Source: Saprolegnia diclina VS20
Taxonomy: Eukaryota > Oomycota > Saprolegniomycetes > Saprolegniales > Saprolegniaceae
Reading direction: 5' to 3'
Length of the DNA stretch: 25,644 nt
Assembly: GCF_000281045.1 (NCBI RefSeq)
Contig: NW_008246131.1
Location: forward strand, 98,363 to 124,006
Shown here: positions 1-8,861 of the stretch, in pieces
Layout of the letters: the number at the start of each line of letters is the position of its first letter
Position numbering within the stretch: position 1 is the stretch's first letter
The notes under the pieces: generated by a model
What the model was told of the DNA's origin: nothing
Database searches by the model: none
What the model saw: the letters and a program-made list of their open reading frames with translations, nothing else
Program-made: the position numbers and the translations under genes

Positions 1-2641
1 TGGTGGGCGACCATCAGTGCCGCCGTTCTTGCCCCAGCCCGCCAGTTGCTCAGCATACCAACAGCCGCGGCTGTTGGCGTGACGCTCTCGCACCTCGTGA
101 TCGACGCTGTTGGGTCTGGTGACGTCCTCAAGGCCCACGCTACGACGCCCAATACGTTTGGCTCGGTCATTATCGTCTTGCCCTCGGCGCGCAAGGGCGG
201 TGCCATCACGTTCGCGCATGGCGACGCCGCCGAGCGGTTTGACGCGCCGCCGTCAACAACGCTCATGCACATCGCCGTGACATATCTCCAGACCACGATC
301 ACGTCGGCGCGCTTGACGTCCGGTTGCCGCTACGCTCTAGTTCTGAACCTCGTGGACCTTGAAGGTCCGCGGTCGCCGAAGCCGCCGGCGATGATCCGGG
401 CCATCGAAGCGTTCAAGACGCTGGCGGCGCGGCCGACGCATAAGCACCGGCGTATCGCGTGTGAGCTCAAGCCCATCAACCACAAGCTTTTGTGGGAGAA
501 GCTCGGACGCAAGGACAAGTACTTGGTCGACGTGCTCTTGGCAACCGGCGCCTACGACGTCGTCCTCGTCAGCTTCAAGAAGGAGCGCGACTACGACGCA
601 GAGCTGCCTTATGATAGTGGCAACGAGGACGACTGGGACTACGACAAGCCCCGGTACAAATACATCAACACGATCGCGCGCTTCAACGAGCATCCCGCGT
701 GTCCGCTTCCAGCTGCGATGCGCCTCATGCTCGCAACCCGAGGCGCCCACGCCTTTCCCGAGACAACTGGTCCGCTCGAGCGCATATCGATCCCAGCAAC
801 CAGCGTCCTCTTCTGGCCCAAGAAGTACCGCGCCGAGATCAACGGTGTCCATTCTGCACTCAAGATGCTGCAAGACGCGATCAAGGACCCGGCGGCGGAC
901 CTTCTCGGGTATGCTTCGGTGCGCGACTTGGCGCAAAGCACCGTCGCAGTCTTTGGCTGCGGCGATCTTGAGCATCCGATCCCAACGATCGAGCCAATCC
1001 TAGAGCTCCTCGTGTTCGACACGGAGCCCGTCACTACCACGTACGTCACGACAAATGGGTGCGCTGCTGGTCACGCTCAATGACGTCGACCTCGTCATCA
1101 GCTTTTTACGTGACGCTGTCACCATCACGCCCAACACGCCGCTCGACGTCGTCGCGCCGGTCGTGCACTCGCTCTTGAGTACGTTTGGCTGGATGCTGCT
1201 CGCGGACGCCATGATGGGTCTCATTCAGCGCTGGATCTGCTCGGTGACGGGCCCGCTGCTGCAGCTGCTCTCGAGCTTGGCGGGTATCAGTACGCAGCCC
1301 GTGTGCGCTGCGGTGCGCCAGCCTTGCTTTGGCGAGTTTCTCAAAGCTGCGTGGTCGACTCTAGTCCACCACCGTCGCCTCAAGCTTCGCTGCACCGGAG
1401 CGAGCGCCTGCACGGCGCTCTTGTGCGACCTTTTACTGCTTGGCGCGCACGTCGAGCGTTCGATTCCCGAGGACCCGAGTGACAACTGGCTCGGCGCGCA
1501 TTTGCCACCGACGCTTCTCTCGGTCGTGGACGACTACATTCGTCCGCGCCGGTCGGCCCTTGTCGCTGTCCAGCGCATGTACGGTGATGACACAATGGCG
1601 CTGCTGGCGTACCTCTCGCAGGCACTACCCAATGTCGCGGCAAGTCGCCCGGAGATGCAATTAGCGCCGTTCGCCGATGCCCTCCTCGCTACCTTTGATG
1701 CGTTGCCCGCACCGAGTCGGCCCACAGCGTATAGCATACGCTACATGACCGACACGACGTCGCTGCGGCGGGTCATGAGCCCGCAGTCGTTTGCAAGCTT
1801 GTTGGTCGTCCTCGACACGACTTGTCGCTGCACGGCTGAGTTCTTATCGCTGCTTTGGCGTCGGTGGGGTCTCTCGACCGGTTTCGTGTACGCCTTTGTC
1901 AAAATGCCCGTGTCGTCGTCCCTCCAAGCCCTTGTGACCGCCCACTTTGTCGACCTTGCGCCGTCGCTTGCGCGATTTCAAGACCAATTTTGCGATCTAG
2001 CGCAAGGGCAATCGGCCGAGAAACGCATTGTGGTACTGTCGCGCATCGAGCCGACGAAGAACGCACTCGTCTTGCTCGCAACGTTGGCACCGGATGCAAT
2101 TCTGGCATTTACTACAGCTTGGCTGGCGGCGCTGCCGACTACGGTCGACGCCACGCTCTACCGGCTCTACCCCGTTGCCACGTATATGGTCGACCAGCTC
2201 GGCCGTCGCCATGGCAGTGCGCGTCTGACATCAGAGTGCTTGGGGAGGCTGCGAGCCGCCCGCGCCCCGATCGCACTCGGGCCTGCGCACGAGATGACCG
2301 ACATGGCCATCGATCCAGAGCACTGCGTCGAGTGCTGCGACGTCGCTGCCTTTCTTCAAGACGGCGCGCGATCGTACTTGCCTCTCAGGACGGACGCTTG
2401 GGATCTCTGCAAAGCCGTCCGCAAGTGCCTCGCTGCCCACTCTGACGTTCTCTTGGAGGCCAAGTGCTCGAACCGGGACCTTGATGGCGTTCTCAAGCTA
2501 CCGCCACCAGCCGGCATCTCGGTAGCCGAGTACACGCGCACCCAGAACGACCAAGCGCACCTCGCCCGCTGCATTGCAAGACTCGGAGTCATTCCAGTCG
2601 ATGCCACATCGCCTGCAGCGAAGCGCCCACGGCACGCTTAA
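1..2641 (+). CDS. 2OG-Fe(II) oxygenase-like protein, 5'-partial, two exons
   Basis: The frame is open from base 1, so the start codon lies upstream. I place exons at 1-1040 and 1102-2641, with a 61-nt intron (GTACGT...CAG) at 1041-1101 that joins the two frames in phase 2; 859 residues are visible. The first half has the core of fungal/oomycete prolyl-4-hydroxylase-like proteins: an FGSVIIVLPS strand, then GGAITFAHG, then TSGCRYALVLNL. The C-terminal part has the HCxxC segment and the final Cys/Leu-rich block typical of the same uncharacterised family. The residue that should be the distal iron-ligand histidine, six positions before TSG, appears to be Ile, so this copy may be non-catalytic; the proximal HxD lies outside the window. 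The arginine after TSG that would bind 2-oxoglutarate is kept. It converges on the myosin gene at 3122. Family fairly likely; substrate unknown. Confidence 0.7.
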
Positions 2642-3121
2642 AGGCTAGAAAACCAGCGCTGTGTACCGTGCGATATCTACTGCGTATCAATAATTTCACT
2701 TCAAAGAAGAGTTTTGGTGGATCCAGCGCAAACAATGTGCGATCCGTCGTCGTTCGGAGCATTGGACACTCGACTTGCTTTCGACTGCGCCTTCTGGGGG
2801 AATGCACAAGAGTGCATGGCGGGCCTCTATGCGGGCGTCATCGTGCGCTGACTCACTCGTCCAGACGCGTACTGTGCACCATGACCACTGAGTCGACTTT
2901 GCCGTCTGTAAAGAGGCACCTAATCGTGCATCGGGTGCGGATTGCGTGTGATTACTAGCACTGGCATGCTACAAACAGCACCTGAATCTCAAGAAGCGCA
3001 CCGGCGTGGTTGCCCAATCAATGACGAGGTGGACGTATCTTTGCCAACCGTTTCACGACACGCTGATAGATTGATACTTGTCCAAAGGAGAACGTTATTA
3101 AATAATGACGAGACGACAAGG
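2642..3121. other. intergenic region between convergent genes
   Basis: About 480 bp between two converging stop codons. It is less GC-rich than the flanks and holds only short frames with no recognisable protein features. It presumably carries both 3' UTRs. I see no RNA gene or mobile element. Confidence 0.6.
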
Positions 3122-6100
3122 TTAGGCCGAGACACGGCTGCGGCGGCCCGCGACGTTGCCCATGTTTTTCGGGTGCCGCTGGAACGTCAATAGCACGGGC
3201 TTGGGCGCCTCGCGGAGGTACCGGAAGGCTGCGTCGTGGCCAATGTGGCGGATGTCTTGGTGGTTGACGCAGACCCACGCGTCGCCGAGGCCGACCTGGC
3301 GCATCGGGTGGTGGCGCTGGCGGTACGCGGCGCCCGTCGTCTTGATCGACGTCACCTCGAGGTAGAAGCGGAGGCGCGGCTGGCGCATCGAAATCCCGAG
3401 GCTGTCGTCGTCGTCGGTCCACATGATGTGGTACCAGTACTTTTCATCGCTCGGGTTCCAGCTCCAGCGGTCCGCAGGGCCAAAGCTAAACTGCTTGCTC
3501 GGCTCGGGCGACAAGACGATCGACGAGTTGCGCCAAAACTCGGTGAGTGAGTCGCCTGTCGAGAGCCGGTCGGCGTTCTCGTGCTTGTTGTGCTCCGTGC
3601 GCTGAAACCGGAGGATCGTCGTGCTCGACCCGCGCTGGTTGAGCTCCCACAGCGTGTGCTGGAGCGACTTGTTGTACGTCGGAACGTCGCGCACGTGGGT
3701 GAGGTGGTCGCCGTTGCGGACACTGAGAATGCCGGGGATCTTGGCGTTGATGCGCGCGATCGACCGGACGCGCGGGTACTTCTTCACCGGATCGTAGTCA
3801 AAGTCCAGCGAGAGCGACGGGAACGCATTGCGCTGCCAAAGCACTTCGTACTCGTCGAACGTGAGCCCGTTGAGCGTCGTGCGCAGAAACGGCGGGTCAG
3901 CGCTCAGCCGCATGAGCCGCAGACGAACCGGTTTCGCCGTCGTCCCCAGCCGCTCAATGACCGGTTGGATCGTCGCGTTGGAGAAGCGCTGGCCGTTGTT
4001 GGGCGGCGGCTCGATCGCGTAGCCGTTCATGGCCACGAGCACGTCCCCGCATGACACAAAGTGCAAGTCGGCGCACTGGCTCAGCGTCGTGTGGATCCGG
4101 TCGACCTTGGGCCGGCCCGTCTCGTTGTCAACCGAAAAATGAATGCCGAGCCGACCGCACTCCCACACGATCTCGTACTCGATGATCGGACTCGTGATCG
4201 TGTCTTCGCTCTCGAGCTCGTCCAACGACGACCGCGTCGACTCGGTTTTGGTGCCGTCGCACGTGCCGTCGTCGTCGACGGCGTTGGCAGCGGCAGCAGC
4301 CGCGTCGGCCTCGGCTTGGGCGAGGGCTTGAGCTTGGGCGCGCGCTTCGGCTTGAGCTTGAGCTTGGGCTTGGGCTAGCGCTTGGGCCGCCTTGGCCGCA
4401 GCGAGGGCGAGTGCTTGCACGGCGCTCCGCCACGTATGAAACCGAATCGACAGTACCGCCTTGGTGAGCTTGTTTCCACCGGCAGCGACGCGAGCCAGGC
4501 GCGCACGCCGCCAGCGCTCAGTCTTGGCCACAACGATCTTGGCAAATGCCTGCAAGAGAAGCGCAGCGGCCACACGCTCGCGCCGCTGTCGCCTTCGAAC
4601 CACGTACTGTGCCAACGACCGGTGGATCACGCGCTCGGCCACGGTTGCCCGAAGCCGGCGCAGCCCGACGAGTAGGCGGTAGAGGCCATCGAGCAGAAAG
4701 ACCTTGGTGCGGCCGACTTGGGCGTGGGGCGGTGTCGTCAGCGGCAACAGGCGCACGAAATGCGCGACCATGGCGGCGACACTGTCCCGGGCGCCCCGGG
4801 GCGCGAGGCACTCGTACGTGTGCACGAACGTGGCATGTGGCATGCGGATCGGGTACCCGGAGCGCGCGATCGTCGCGGCCTCGAGAATGCCGGAACAGCG
4901 CAGCTGCTCGGCGACCCGGGCCGCGTCAAGGACCCTCGGTCGCAGCTCGTCGTTGGGCTTGATGCAGCGTACAAAGTGGGGTGCGGTGGCGTTGAGGACG
5001 GTCAGAAGCGACGCGAGCTGGACCTGAAACTTGGCCGTCAGCGACGTCGGGCGACTCGACTCGGCGGCGACCACAGGGAAGAGCGACACGAGAAACGCAT
5101 TGCTCGACGTGCGCAGAAAAGCGAGGACGTCCGAGTGCACGTGGTCCTTGTTCTTGTCGCAAAAGCCGTCGGCCGAGTACACCACGGCGCCCGCGTAGTG
5201 CGCGATCGTAAACTGGGCGCGCGCTTGCTGGAGCTTGGTCGTCGCGAGGTGCGCATGGCGCTTGGCGACCACGTCGGCGTACTTGGCCGCGAGCTGCGCG
5301 TCGTTGCCGCGCGGAATGACGCACTGCTCGTCCAGCAGACAAAAGAGCCCGGTTGGCCGCGCTTCAAACATGACGACGCACGCGTCATTGTTGGGGTACG
5401 CGACAAACGTCCACGGTATCGCCTCGGCCGCATACTCCTTCTGCTCCATCTCAAAGACGTACTTGGCGAAGAGCTGCTGGAGCTTCTCGTTGGCAAAGTT
5501 GATGCAGAGCTGCTCGAGCGAGTTGGTCGCAAAGATCTCGAAGCCAAAGATATCGACGACGCCAATGAAGCGGGGCGCCGTCACGGTGCGCCGCGTCGAG
5601 CTGCTGTACCGCATCGACTCGTTGATGCGCTCGACGAGCCAATCAAAGACGCGCGCGTAGATGGCCTTGGCGACCGCGTCCCGGGTCGTCGCCGCTTCCA
5701 GCACGCTCAACGACGTTGTGATGTGGTCGCCGCCGGCCTTGATCTTCTTGGTCGTCACGCCCTTCTCCATGCTGCTGGCGTCGATACCCAGCAGCGCCGT
5801 GGCGGCCGCTACGTCCGCGTCGTGCTGCAGCGCACTCGCTTCACCGTCCTTCTTTGCAAACGTCACGTTGCCGAGGTGCAAAACTGCTGCGATGAGCTGC
5901 AAGACGTCGTGCTGCTCGGATGCGTCCATGCCGATGGCCGTCATCGCATGGCGCGTCTTGGCGAACTGATCGCTGTCGTCGACGCCGTCGCGACGGTCGT
6001 AGCACTGGCCGCTATTGAGGTACTTGTAGTCCTCGACATGCGTCAGACCCAGCGCATGGAGCTCGTCGGACGACGCGCCACGTAAGAGCTCGTAAAAGAT

Positions 6101-6709
6101 GTGGTAGTTGCGCTCGCCTTTGGCCTGCGAGACGAGCCGGACGCGCTCGAGAAGGTACGTCGAGATGGACGCGCCAAGGAGCGACCCGATCGACTCGAAC
6201 TCGAGGCGAATAAACTTACCGAACCGCGACGAGTTGTTGTTGCGGTTGGTCCGGGCGTTGCCAAAGGCTTCGAGGATCGGGTTGGACTCGAGCACGCGCT
6301 GGGCGAGGTCGCTCGACGACTCGGATGTCAGCGCCGTCACGTAGTTGAGTATGCACTTGGTGGTCTCGGTCTTGCCGGCGCCCGACTCGCCGCTCACGAG
6401 GATACTCTGGTCGCGACCGGGCACAGTGTGCATCTCGCGGTACGCCCGGTCAGCAATCGCATAAATATGAGGCGGCAATGTCGATTCCATGCGCTCGCCG
6501 CGGGCGCGCTTGCGGCCGTGCTGCATGTAGCGCGCCTTGACCTCGTGGCCGTAGAGCGGTAGCGGCGTGAACGGGTTCATGGCAATGAGCACGGCGCCGG
6601 TGCTGGTGTAGATGGCCTGCGCGTCGAAGCGCGCGCGCAGCGTGGCGAGGATCGAAGCCTCGTCCAGCTGCACGAGCGACGTCAGGTCCTCGACCGCGCC
6701 CGCCAACAT
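3122..6709 (-). CDS. unconventional myosin with three C-terminal PDZ-like domains (copy A)
   Basis: An intronless gene of 1195 aa. The frame extends upstream to 6796, but only through a TTG; the first in-frame ATG is at 6709 and leads directly into the motor, aligning with the start of copy B. The motor has the P-loop GESGAGKTE at about residue 107, switch I NNNSSRFGKF at about 157, switch II DIFGFEIF at about 386, LEQLCINFANEKLQQ, and the FVRCIKPND and QLRCSGILEA elements. There is no N-terminal SH3-like barrel. The neck has only weak IQ-like segments, then an Ala/Gln-rich repeat (residues 773-798). Three PDZ-like domains follow, starting near residues 843, 950 and 1092, each opening with Y-x-(I/V)-(V/L/M)-W and carrying a GD-x-(L)-V-x-(V/M)-N core. 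Actin-based ATP-driven motor by family; the PDZ-like tails suggest binding to protein C-termini or membrane scaffolds (inference). Class not assignable by eye. Confidence 0.9.
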   Translation of the reverse strand: MLAGAVEDLTSLVQLDEASILATLRARFDAQAIYTSTGAVLIAMNPFTPLPLYGHEVKARYMQHGRKRARGERMESTLPPHIYAIADRAYREMHTVPGRDQSILVSGESGAGKTETTKCILNYVTALTSESSSDLAQRVLESNPILEAFGNARTNRNNNSSRFGKFIRLEFESIGSLLGASISTYLLERVRLVSQAKGERNYHIFYELLRGASSDELHALGLTHVEDYKYLNSGQCYDRRDGVDDSDQFAKTRHAMTAIGMDASEQHDVLQLIAAVLHLGNVTFAKKDGEASALQHDADVAAATALLGIDASSMEKGVTTKKIKAGGDHITTSLSVLEAATTRDAVAKAIYARVFDWLVERINESMRYSSSTRRTVTAPRFIGVVDIFGFEIFATNSLEQLCINFANEKLQQLFAKYVFEMEQKEYAAEAIPWTFVAYPNNDACVVMFEARPTGLFCLLDEQCVIPRGNDAQLAAKYADVVAKRHAHLATTKLQQARAQFTIAHYAGAVVYSADGFCDKNKDHVHSDVLAFLRTSSNAFLVSLFPVVAAESSRPTSLTAKFQVQLASLLTVLNATAPHFVRCIKPNDELRPRVLDAARVAEQLRCSGILEAATIARSGYPIRMPHATFVHTYECLAPRGARDSVAAMVAHFVRLLPLTTPPHAQVGRTKVFLLDGLYRLLVGLRRLRATVAERVIHRSLAQYVVRRRQRRERVAAALLLQAFAKIVVAKTERWRRARLARVAAGGNKLTKAVLSIRFHTWRSAVQALALAAAKAAQALAQAQAQAQAEARAQAQALAQAEADAAAAAANAVDDDGTCDGTKTESTRSSLDELESEDTITSPIIEYEIVWECGRLGIHFSVDNETGRPKVDRIHTTLSQCADLHFVSCGDVLVAMNGYAIEPPPNNGQRFSNATIQPVIERLGTTAKPVRLRLMRLSADPPFLRTTLNGLTFDEYEVLWQRNAFPSLSLDFDYDPVKKYPRVRSIARINAKIPGILSVRNGDHLTHVRDVPTYNKSLQHTLWELNQRGSSTTILRFQRTEHNKHENADRLSTGDSLTEFWRNSSIVLSPEPSKQFSFGPADRWSWNPSDEKYWYHIMWTDDDDSLGISMRQPRLRFYLEVTSIKTTGAAYRQRHHPMRQVGLGDAWVCVNHQDIRHIGHDAAFRYLREAPKPVLLTFQRHPKNMGNVAGRRSRVSA
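4315..4390 (-). repeat. Ala/Gln codon repeat in myosin copy A neck-tail linker
   Basis: A run of roughly six-base units encodes alternating Ala-Gln with occasional Leu, Glu and Arg (for example AQAQAQAEARAQAQ). It lies between the degenerate IQ region and the first PDZ-like domain. Copy B lacks it, having an Ala-rich helix there instead. It probably forms a helical spacer and may vary in length between strains (inference). Confidence 0.75.
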
Positions 6710-6718
6710 GATGCTCCG

Positions 6719-6727
6719 GCAAATGAG
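6719..6727 (-). promoter_or_regulatory. candidate initiator of myosin copy A
   Basis: On the minus strand CTCATTTGCC lies about 10-20 nt before the ATG at 6709. It matches the first half of the oomycete initiator (TCATTYY). No good FPR half follows, so the call is weak. Confidence 0.35.
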
Positions 6728-8256
6728 ATGACGGTGGCTGGCAGGAAAAGACACTCGCGCGGCCAAAACCTCCCAGAAAGAGTTCAGCACTCGCAACTTC
6801 GACTGTTACTTCGATTTTGACACCAGCAATGGCGACCGGCACAGACCACAGACCAGCTTTGGCGACCGACGCCCAGAGACGGCGTTGGTGTGGCGCCAGG
6901 CAACGACGCTGCAGAACTTGCAGGTGCTTCCTGGTGAATTCAAGGCCGCGGGTCGCGGTGAGTCATGTAGACGGGTCCATTTTGGCGATCGCACGAACTT
7001 GTGTTCGCGCTTCGCTGCCGCCCTTTGGTCACCAGGCGACGACGTGGAATGCAGAGGTGGGTCACAAGAGTGGGCATCATCCGCCAACGTACACGTTACC
7101 GTGTACTTTGTTTAGCATCCGGGGGCTGGTGGTCGGACCGAGACCGCAACTGCGTTCATTTTGAGGTCAATGACTCGCAACATCGGCAGCTGGATTCACA
7201 GCGATGCGGTTGCCCAGAGTGGTCGACGGAAGAGACACACGGTTGCCGCGCGCACTCTGATCCGACGCGCCTGGTTTCATGGACCGCGGGAATCGAAGTT
7301 GGCGACGTCCTTCGACCTCCCACAACGCATATATGGGCAATCACTTATCCAGGCTGTAATGCAGCGCTCAAGCGAGGTTTCTACGCCGGCACCGCCGCTG
7401 AATTCCCGTGCAGCGCCAGTGGTGCAGCGCTAGACTCTGGCCACGGTCGCAACAAGTTGCTCGTCACGGTTGCCAATCGCCGTCGAGAGGCCGATGGCCA
7501 TTCCAACGACCGTCTTGTCCACAAGAGATTGCGTTGGTCATGTCCAACGGCGGACCGACCCATATTTTTTCCCAACTTACAAGTCGGTTTTTGGTTATTG
7601 AAGAGCTGCGAATAGCAAGCAGGGAGTGCTCGTGCGTTGGTTTTGGCGGGAATCCAACGACGGAAACGTGGTTTTGGTAAGCCAGCGTTTCCTGGATTTA
7701 TATACGCGTCGCGACTTGTGCATAGAAACAGATCTGGAAGCTACTACAGATGTGTACACTACTATGTGATGCTTGGTCCTTGGGTGGGCAAAAGCTCGCT
7801 GCCTCCTCGATGGAACAATCTACGTGGAAGAACCGGCCACGAAGGTGTGGTTCTGCGATCCCAGTGCTTTCACATCAGAGGTCGGCAACTACATCGCTCA
7901 GTGTAGCCTGAATGTAGATACGTGCGCACCTCAACACGACTGTATTCCACACGACGGTCCCACGACGCCAAGGCGCCAAAGCCAGTGGTCTTGGCCAGAC
8001 TCGCGATCGATCGGAGGTTGCCTGGCCTCTCACTCCGCCTGCCACGTATGGTCACCTCTTCTAAATCGATATCTAAACAACGATTTGACAGAGGTTGTCG
8101 CTATCAAAGCGAAGCGCGCCCCAAGATCGACGAACCAACCGCCTTGCGTGGCACGAGTCGCAGGACAGAGCTCCTCGGGGCCATGCAAATCGATTCTCGC
8201 ATTGCCCGATGTGAGACGAGTGTCAGCGTGTTGAGGCTAGTGGTATCATCGCGTGC

Positions 8257-8295
8257 ACGAGGACTTATGACGAGGACTCATGACTGGGACTTATG
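8257..8295. repeat. three-copy 13-bp tandem repeat
   Basis: Three contiguous 13-mers occupy 8257-8269, 8270-8282 and 8283-8295: ACGAGGACTTATG, ACGAGGACTCATG and ACTGGGACTTATG. They differ from the first unit by one base and two bases respectively. The array lies in the shared myosin upstream region, about 570 bp before the copy B start. Function unknown. Confidence 0.85.
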
Positions 8296-8662
8296 CCACA
8301 CCAAGGGCCAAGCAACCGTTGAACAGACCCTTGGTTCCTGTACTGGCTCCGTGACCCGTTGTTCTGGCCCACGTCACGCTTCCGCAACAACTTGTCAGCC
8401 GCATCACACTGCGAGGCTATCGCCCACTACAGTCTGTACCATGACCAGCTTGGTGAGTTCGGTGCAAGTCTCTTCAACGCCCAGCGTGTCACGCGCATGA
8501 CCTGCGCATCAGGACAGCACGGTGGTTTCCGGGTCTTTCTCGCCCAGCGACGATCTTCTGCTTCTGACAGGGGTCCATTGTCCTACATCGGAGCGACACT
8601 CTGTGCATCCAGCAAGCTTGCAGCACAATCGGGCAACGAGGTTGATCCGCTCCGAGATTTTA

Positions 8663-8706
8663 ACCAATGGCATCGCGTTGCGCACCAAAAATTGGCCAAT
8701 GGCCTT
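8663..8706 (+). promoter_or_regulatory. CCAAT-box cluster upstream of myosin copy B
   Basis: ACCAATGGC is followed by the 10-bp palindrome ATTGGCCAAT (8691-8700), which runs into GGCC. This gives CCAAT cores in both orientations, 160-200 bp before the ATG at 8862. CCAAT motifs bind NF-Y-type factors in many eukaryotes; use here is inference. Confidence 0.35.
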
Positions 8707-8861
8707 GCGCAATACGAAATTCATTGCCGCAGTGTCTCATACAATGTAAACGTTTAAATGCCCTCTGGAAACACCTTGGAATTGTATGGGATCACAATCG
8801 CGTGCAAAATAATACGCCTCGCCACGCAGCCGGTGAGGGGCAGAAAAAGTCTGCGTCGACG

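Larger units (their letters stand above)
6710..8861. other. divergent intergenic region between the two myosin genes
   Basis: This is the largest gene-free stretch (2.15 kb) and separates the two myosin start codons. It contains overlapping open frames of up to about 200 codons on the plus strand (for example 7001-7615 and 7922-8500), but their translations show no domain, no sensible codon bias and no likeness to either myosin. Composition is nearer 50% GC than the genes. It holds a 13-bp tandem repeat at 8257-8295 and a CCAAT cluster at 8663-8706. It must contain at least the two 5' UTRs and promoters. I cannot exclude a non-coding RNA or an unrecognised small gene. Confidence 0.5.

Noticed and set aside
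1055-2641. A separate gene starting at the ATG at 1055
   Set aside because: Its C-terminus is the expected end of the upstream protein family, the two frames join through a good GTACGT intron, and there is no room for a promoter.
7001-8757. Overlapping frames of 70-200 codons between the myosin genes
   Set aside because: No motif, no consistent codon bias, no likeness to myosin or any family I know, and several frames overlap each other.
8667-8861. A 65-residue N-terminal extension of myosin copy B
   Set aside because: It has no counterpart in copy A, has non-coding-like composition, and contains the CCAAT cluster. The ATG at 8862 aligns with copy A's start.
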